This document shows positions 5,843 through 8,256 of a stretch of 8,256 nt of DNA, in pieces. Under the pieces are notes generated by a model. It was given only the letters and a program-made list of their open reading frames with translations. It was not told the origin of the DNA and did no database searches. How positions within the stretch are numbered: the first letter of the stretch is position 1; each line of letters begins with the position of its first letter. Origin of the DNA: JAKASV01 sp964595035 (lineage in GTDB: Bacteria > Babelota > Babeliae > Babelales > Vermiphilaceae); NCBI GenBank assembly GCA_964595035.1, contig CAZQNW010000040.1, forward strand, positions 1 to 8,256, written 5' to 3'. A program made the translations under genes and the position numbers.

Positions 5843-6130
5843 ATGTCACTGCAGCTTACAGTAAAAGTGGTTCCGAGTTCCGGTAAACATGGATGGACCG
5901 TTGATAAATCAGGTCAACTTAAATGTTTTTTGAAAAATCCACCGGAAAAGGGTTTGGCTAATAAAGAGTTAGTTAAGCTTTTGTCCAATGCGCTGCGTGT
6001 TCCACAAGATGCGATTATTCTTGTTGGTGGGCTAACATCACGAACAAAGAGACTTTTAATTGAAACTTCGATGACCTTAGCTCAGGTTGAGCAAATTTTG
6101 GGTATTGAAAGGCAGCAGTCATTACTTTGA
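5843..6130 (+). CDS. DUF167 (YggU/UPF0235) family protein, copy 2
   Basis: The product is 95 aa from ATG 5843, with GAGG 5 nt upstream. It shares the family pattern with the copy at 4451: VKVVPSSGKHGW (7-18), SGQLKCFLKNPP (23-34), GLANKELVKLLSNAL (37-51) with the signature Ala-Asn, then GGLTSRTKR (62-70). By eye the two copies align over nearly their whole length without large gaps, with identities at the G-W, SG-LK, Ala-Asn, AL-V, KR and ILG positions, but they are clearly diverged. The biochemical role of the family is not established. The gene is first in an operon with gspF, 19 nt downstream. In many bacteria DUF167 genes neighbour ggt/yggT-type membrane protein genes, so the pairing here with gspF is only positional. 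Confidence 0.88.
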   Translation: MSLQLTVKVVPSSGKHGWTVDKSGQLKCFLKNPPEKGLANKELVKLLSNALRVPQDAIILVGGLTSRTKRLLIETSMTLAQVEQILGIERQQSLL

Positions 6131-6136
6131 AGTACG

Positions 6137-6142
6137 AAGGAG
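6137..6142 (+). promoter_or_regulatory. RBS deciding the gspF start
   Basis: AAGGAG lies 7 nt before ATG 6150. The longer frame from ATG 6087 overlaps the DUF167 coding region and lacks an RBS. Confidence 0.75.
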
Positions 6143-6149
6143 AGTCTCA

Positions 6150-7349
6150 ATGCCGTACTTTAGGTACCAAGGTGTTAATCTGTCAGGTCGTATTAGAACG
6201 GGCAAGCTTTTTGCTGCGGATACGTGTGATCTTGATACGATCTTGTTAAAACGTGATATTGCATTTATTTCCGCGACTGAAGCATCAACACGCTTTTTGC
6301 CTCGCATAACTAAAGAAACGGTTATGCATTTCTTTGAACGATTATCAATGTTGTTGCGTGCAGGAATATTGTTACCTGATGCTCTTATTATTTTAAGGGA
6401 TTCATTCAGTCATGTGCGCATGCAACTTGTTATTGCTGATCTCTACACAAAAATTGAACAGGGTATCCCTTTGCATAAAGCCCTTGAAAGACATAAAGAT
6501 ATTTTTGATGAACGCATGGTGCACATGGTTTATATCGGGCAAGAAACAGGAAGCTTGGCAATAACCGTGCATGCATTAGCAGAATACATACAAACGGTTA
6601 TGGCTTTTCGAGCAAAAATAAAGTCTGCTGTAATGGGGCCGATTATATCGTTTACTTTTTTTATAGGTATTGTCCTTATTCTTATTGTAGGGATAATTCC
6701 TACATTAGCAGCTGTTTTTGAATCCGCTCATCAGCAGTTGCCTGCAATTACGCAAGCATTGCTTGCAATAAGTGGTTGGCTGAGAAGTTGGTATGGCATA
6801 AGTATGATACTTTTTGTGATTTTTGCCGTGAGTTTTGTTTTCAAAACTATCAAAAATAGCGCTACAATAAAACATATGCATGATAGTATTGTTCTTCGTA
6901 TTCCGTATGTGCGTCGTTTTGTGTATGATACACAACGCGTCTGGTTTCTGGATTCATTAGTACTTTTGGTGAAAGGGAAAATGCCATTAAATGTTGCTTT
7001 ATCTGTTGCTCAGCATTCATGCACAAACGATATTATTTATACATATGTGGCAACTCTTGAGCAAGCTGTATCTCAAGGTAAGCCTTTAACGAGTGCGTTT
7101 CAGCAGTGCCCAGGTGAGTTCTTTTCCCAAGAGGATAATGCGATTATAGCCGTTGGCGAAAATGCCTGTCAGTTGAGTCTCTCTTTGGCGCAGATTGCAG
7201 ATAACTCACGGAATCATGTTGCACGTTCAGTACACTATATGACAACTGTTATTCAGCCTCTTTTGTTTATTATTTTGGGGCTTATGATTACATTGCTTAT
7301 TGTAGCGATGTATGCTCCAATGTTTACACTCTCGTGGGCGATAACATAA
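6150..7349 (+). CDS. GspF/PilC-type inner-membrane platform protein
   Basis: The product is 399 aa, typical of the T2SF family. These proteins sit in the inner membrane, contact the assembly ATPase (GspE/PilB) and drive pilin or pseudopilin polymerisation in type II secretion and type IV pili. Two T2SF repeats are seen. The first, from residue 61, opens FFERLSMLLRAG and includes GIPLHKAL and GQETGSL (usually GE-SG). The second, from about 265, opens WFLDSLVLLVKG and includes GKPLTSAF and VGEN. Transmembrane segments lie near 161-185, 216-234 and 367-392; the last has the family-like P-LLFIILG and AMYAPMF pattern. The N-terminal 50 residues match the usual soluble region. The sequence does not distinguish gspF from pilC, so no symbol is given. 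Other system genes are not in the window. It follows DUF167 copy 2 by 19 nt, and its 3' end overlaps the convergent HAD-like gene by 26 nt. Confidence 0.9.
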   Translation: MPYFRYQGVNLSGRIRTGKLFAADTCDLDTILLKRDIAFISATEASTRFLPRITKETVMHFFERLSMLLRAGILLPDALIILRDSFSHVRMQLVIADLYTKIEQGIPLHKALERHKDIFDERMVHMVYIGQETGSLAITVHALAEYIQTVMAFRAKIKSAVMGPIISFTFFIGIVLILIVGIIPTLAAVFESAHQQLPAITQALLAISGWLRSWYGISMILFVIFAVSFVFKTIKNSATIKHMHDSIVLRIPYVRRFVYDTQRVWFLDSLVLLVKGKMPLNVALSVAQHSCTNDIIYTYVATLEQAVSQGKPLTSAFQQCPGEFFSQEDNAIIAVGENACQLSLSLAQIADNSRNHVARSVHYMTTVIQPLLFIILGLMITLLIVAMYAPMFTLSWAIT

Positions 7350-8175
7350 TAGGGCTTTCATCTATGATGCGTTCAAACATCAGGCTTGATTCTGGGGATG
7401 GACTACGGTGTTCAAGAATCTTGCGAAGAGCCTGAACGACAAGTGAGAGTTGTTCTTTAGAATTAACAGACCAAATGGGAGCGTTGCCGGCTAAGTTGCG
7501 GGCAAGCAATTTTAATGTTTGTATAAAAGCTTGTGAAGGAGCAGGATGACGTGCAACAAGCCATCGAGGATTTTCTTGTTTACGTACCAAATAGTCTCTT
7601 GTGCTGAGGTTAAACTGCTCCTGCTCTTCAAGAATAGGTATGGTGACAATACCACTGTACAGCTCATGAACGTCTACTTTGTGTTCGCTAAGCATTTTGC
7701 GGGCGTAAATTTCATGTTCTAAGCTGTCTTGAAGTCCTACACCGATTGTAGGAATATTGAGAATATGCAGTTGTTGTAATAATGCGAGTGATTCTTGATC
7801 TACTACCGGGTTTATACCCATTTCATTAAAGCATGTTATTGCCGTATCAGTAAATTTGCCATATCCTTCTTTTTCAAGTTCAGTAAAAAGTGCTTTAATG
7901 GTGTTAGTTATTCCGGGCGTTGTTTGGGCTATTTCAAGTCCTCTTTGTTGCATGTGTTTGACCGTTGCCGGTAATGCTAACAGGCTTCTCCAATTAAGAC
8001 ATGAAAAAATATGTTTAGCACTCGAAAGAGCGTGTTCTATGATGTGGCCTGTATCAGCATTTTGGCTTAGTATGTTAAAGTCGCATGCAACCACGAGTGG
8101 CTGTTCCATTGCTCGTAGATCAAATGTAAGCATAAGCATGCTTACTATGCCCATTATGCATAATTTTTTTGGCAT
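7324..8175 (-). CDS. Exported HAD-like protein with degenerate motifs
   Basis: The product is 283 aa from ATG 8175, with AAGGA 5 nt upstream. Residues 1-22 are a signal peptide (PKK, then a hydrophobic stretch, then LRA). The mature chain starts with PLVVACDFNILS (26-37), which resembles HAD motif I but has Asn34 where the catalytic acid/base Asp is expected. IPTIGVGLQDS lies where motif II (strand ending in Thr or Ser) would be. Near the C-terminus, HPAPSQAF resembles the motif III region with the Lys absent, and IWSVNSKEQLSLV sits where a motif IV acidic pair would be. The HAD relationship is a by-eye inference; if right, the protein is probably not an active phosphatase. The final segment is rich in Ser, Pro and Arg. 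No operon partner is visible. Confidence 0.6.
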   Translation of the reverse strand: MPKKLCIMGIVSMLMLTFDLRAMEQPLVVACDFNILSQNADTGHIIEHALSSAKHIFSCLNWRSLLALPATVKHMQQRGLEIAQTTPGITNTIKALFTELEKEGYGKFTDTAITCFNEMGINPVVDQESLALLQQLHILNIPTIGVGLQDSLEHEIYARKMLSEHKVDVHELYSGIVTIPILEEQEQFNLSTRDYLVRKQENPRWLVARHPAPSQAFIQTLKLLARNLAGNAPIWSVNSKEQLSLVVQALRKILEHRSPSPESSLMFERIIDESPIMLSPTRV

Positions 8176-8223
8176 AAAAGTCCTTTTTTGCTAAATGTCC
8201 AGAAAAATACTTCCCCTGTATGT

Positions 8224-8253
8224 ATGTTAGTCTATTGCTGTACAATAATTCAA
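8224..8253 (-). promoter_or_regulatory. Candidate promoter for the HAD-like gene
   Basis: On the minus strand, TTGAAT (8248-8253, 4/6) and TAACAT (8224-8229, 4/6) are 18 nt apart, giving a start near 8217 and a leader of about 40 nt. The match is weak. Confidence 0.28.
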
Positions 8254-8256
8254 TAT

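Noticed and set aside
6087..6149. 21-residue N-terminal extension of GspF
   Set aside because: It overlaps the DUF167 coding frame, has no RBS and precedes a good RBS and start at 6150.
7856..8194. 112-codon plus-strand open frame
   Set aside because: It is antisense to the HAD-like gene, which has a better RBS and a signal peptide; its Cys and Ser-rich composition looks like a shadow translation.

Overview
The window is an AT-rich bacterial chromosome segment with Shine-Dalgarno-led genes, sigma70-type promoters (several with a perfect or near-perfect TATAAT), three tRNA genes and nine protein genes, one cut by the left edge. The best guess at the organism is a host-associated bacterium with a reduced genome, such as a member of Candidatus Dependentiae (TM6). 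This is inferred from the mix of signal-peptide-bearing glycosyltransferases, a secreted HAD-like protein, a small secreted protein of unknown family and a GspF/PilC-type assembly protein. There is no rRNA or other decisive marker in the window, so the assignment is tentative.

Layout. Positions 1-4101 form a glycan-modification cluster. On the minus strand, a methyltransferase overlaps by 14 nt a downstream GT-B-like glycosyltransferase that leaves the window. Divergent from them is a two-domain GT2-type glycosyltransferase on the plus strand, which meets a second GT-A-like glycosyltransferase (minus strand) tail to tail with only 6 nt between. All four proteins begin with a Sec-type signal peptide, although enzymes of these classes normally use cytosolic nucleotide sugars or SAM. 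Positions 4227-4971 hold tRNA-Ser(UGA), a DUF167 gene, tRNA-Arg(ACG) and tRNA-Ser(GCU). Positions 5190-5767 hold a self-contained unit for a small secreted protein: extended -10 promoter, GTG-started gene and strong terminator. Positions 5795-7349 hold a two-gene unit, a second DUF167 gene followed by gspF/pilC. A secreted HAD-like protein with apparently degenerate catalytic motifs is convergent with gspF and overlaps it by 26 nt.

How it may work together. Six of nine proteins carry N-terminal signal peptides. The central speculative idea is an exported glycosylation and methylation set, acting at the cell surface or in a eukaryotic host where sugar nucleotides and SAM are available, in a genome that also encodes a type II secretion/type IV pilus platform protein. 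The sequence directly shows the signal peptides and the enzyme-like motifs. Secretion, host targets and substrates are inference.

Three start sites differ from the longest open frame (the methyltransferase at 1552, the first DUF167 gene at 4451 and the GTG at 5275 of the small secreted protein). In each case a Shine-Dalgarno site and the position of the predicted promoter agree on the shorter form. The GspF start is also moved, to 6150, on its Shine-Dalgarno site alone.
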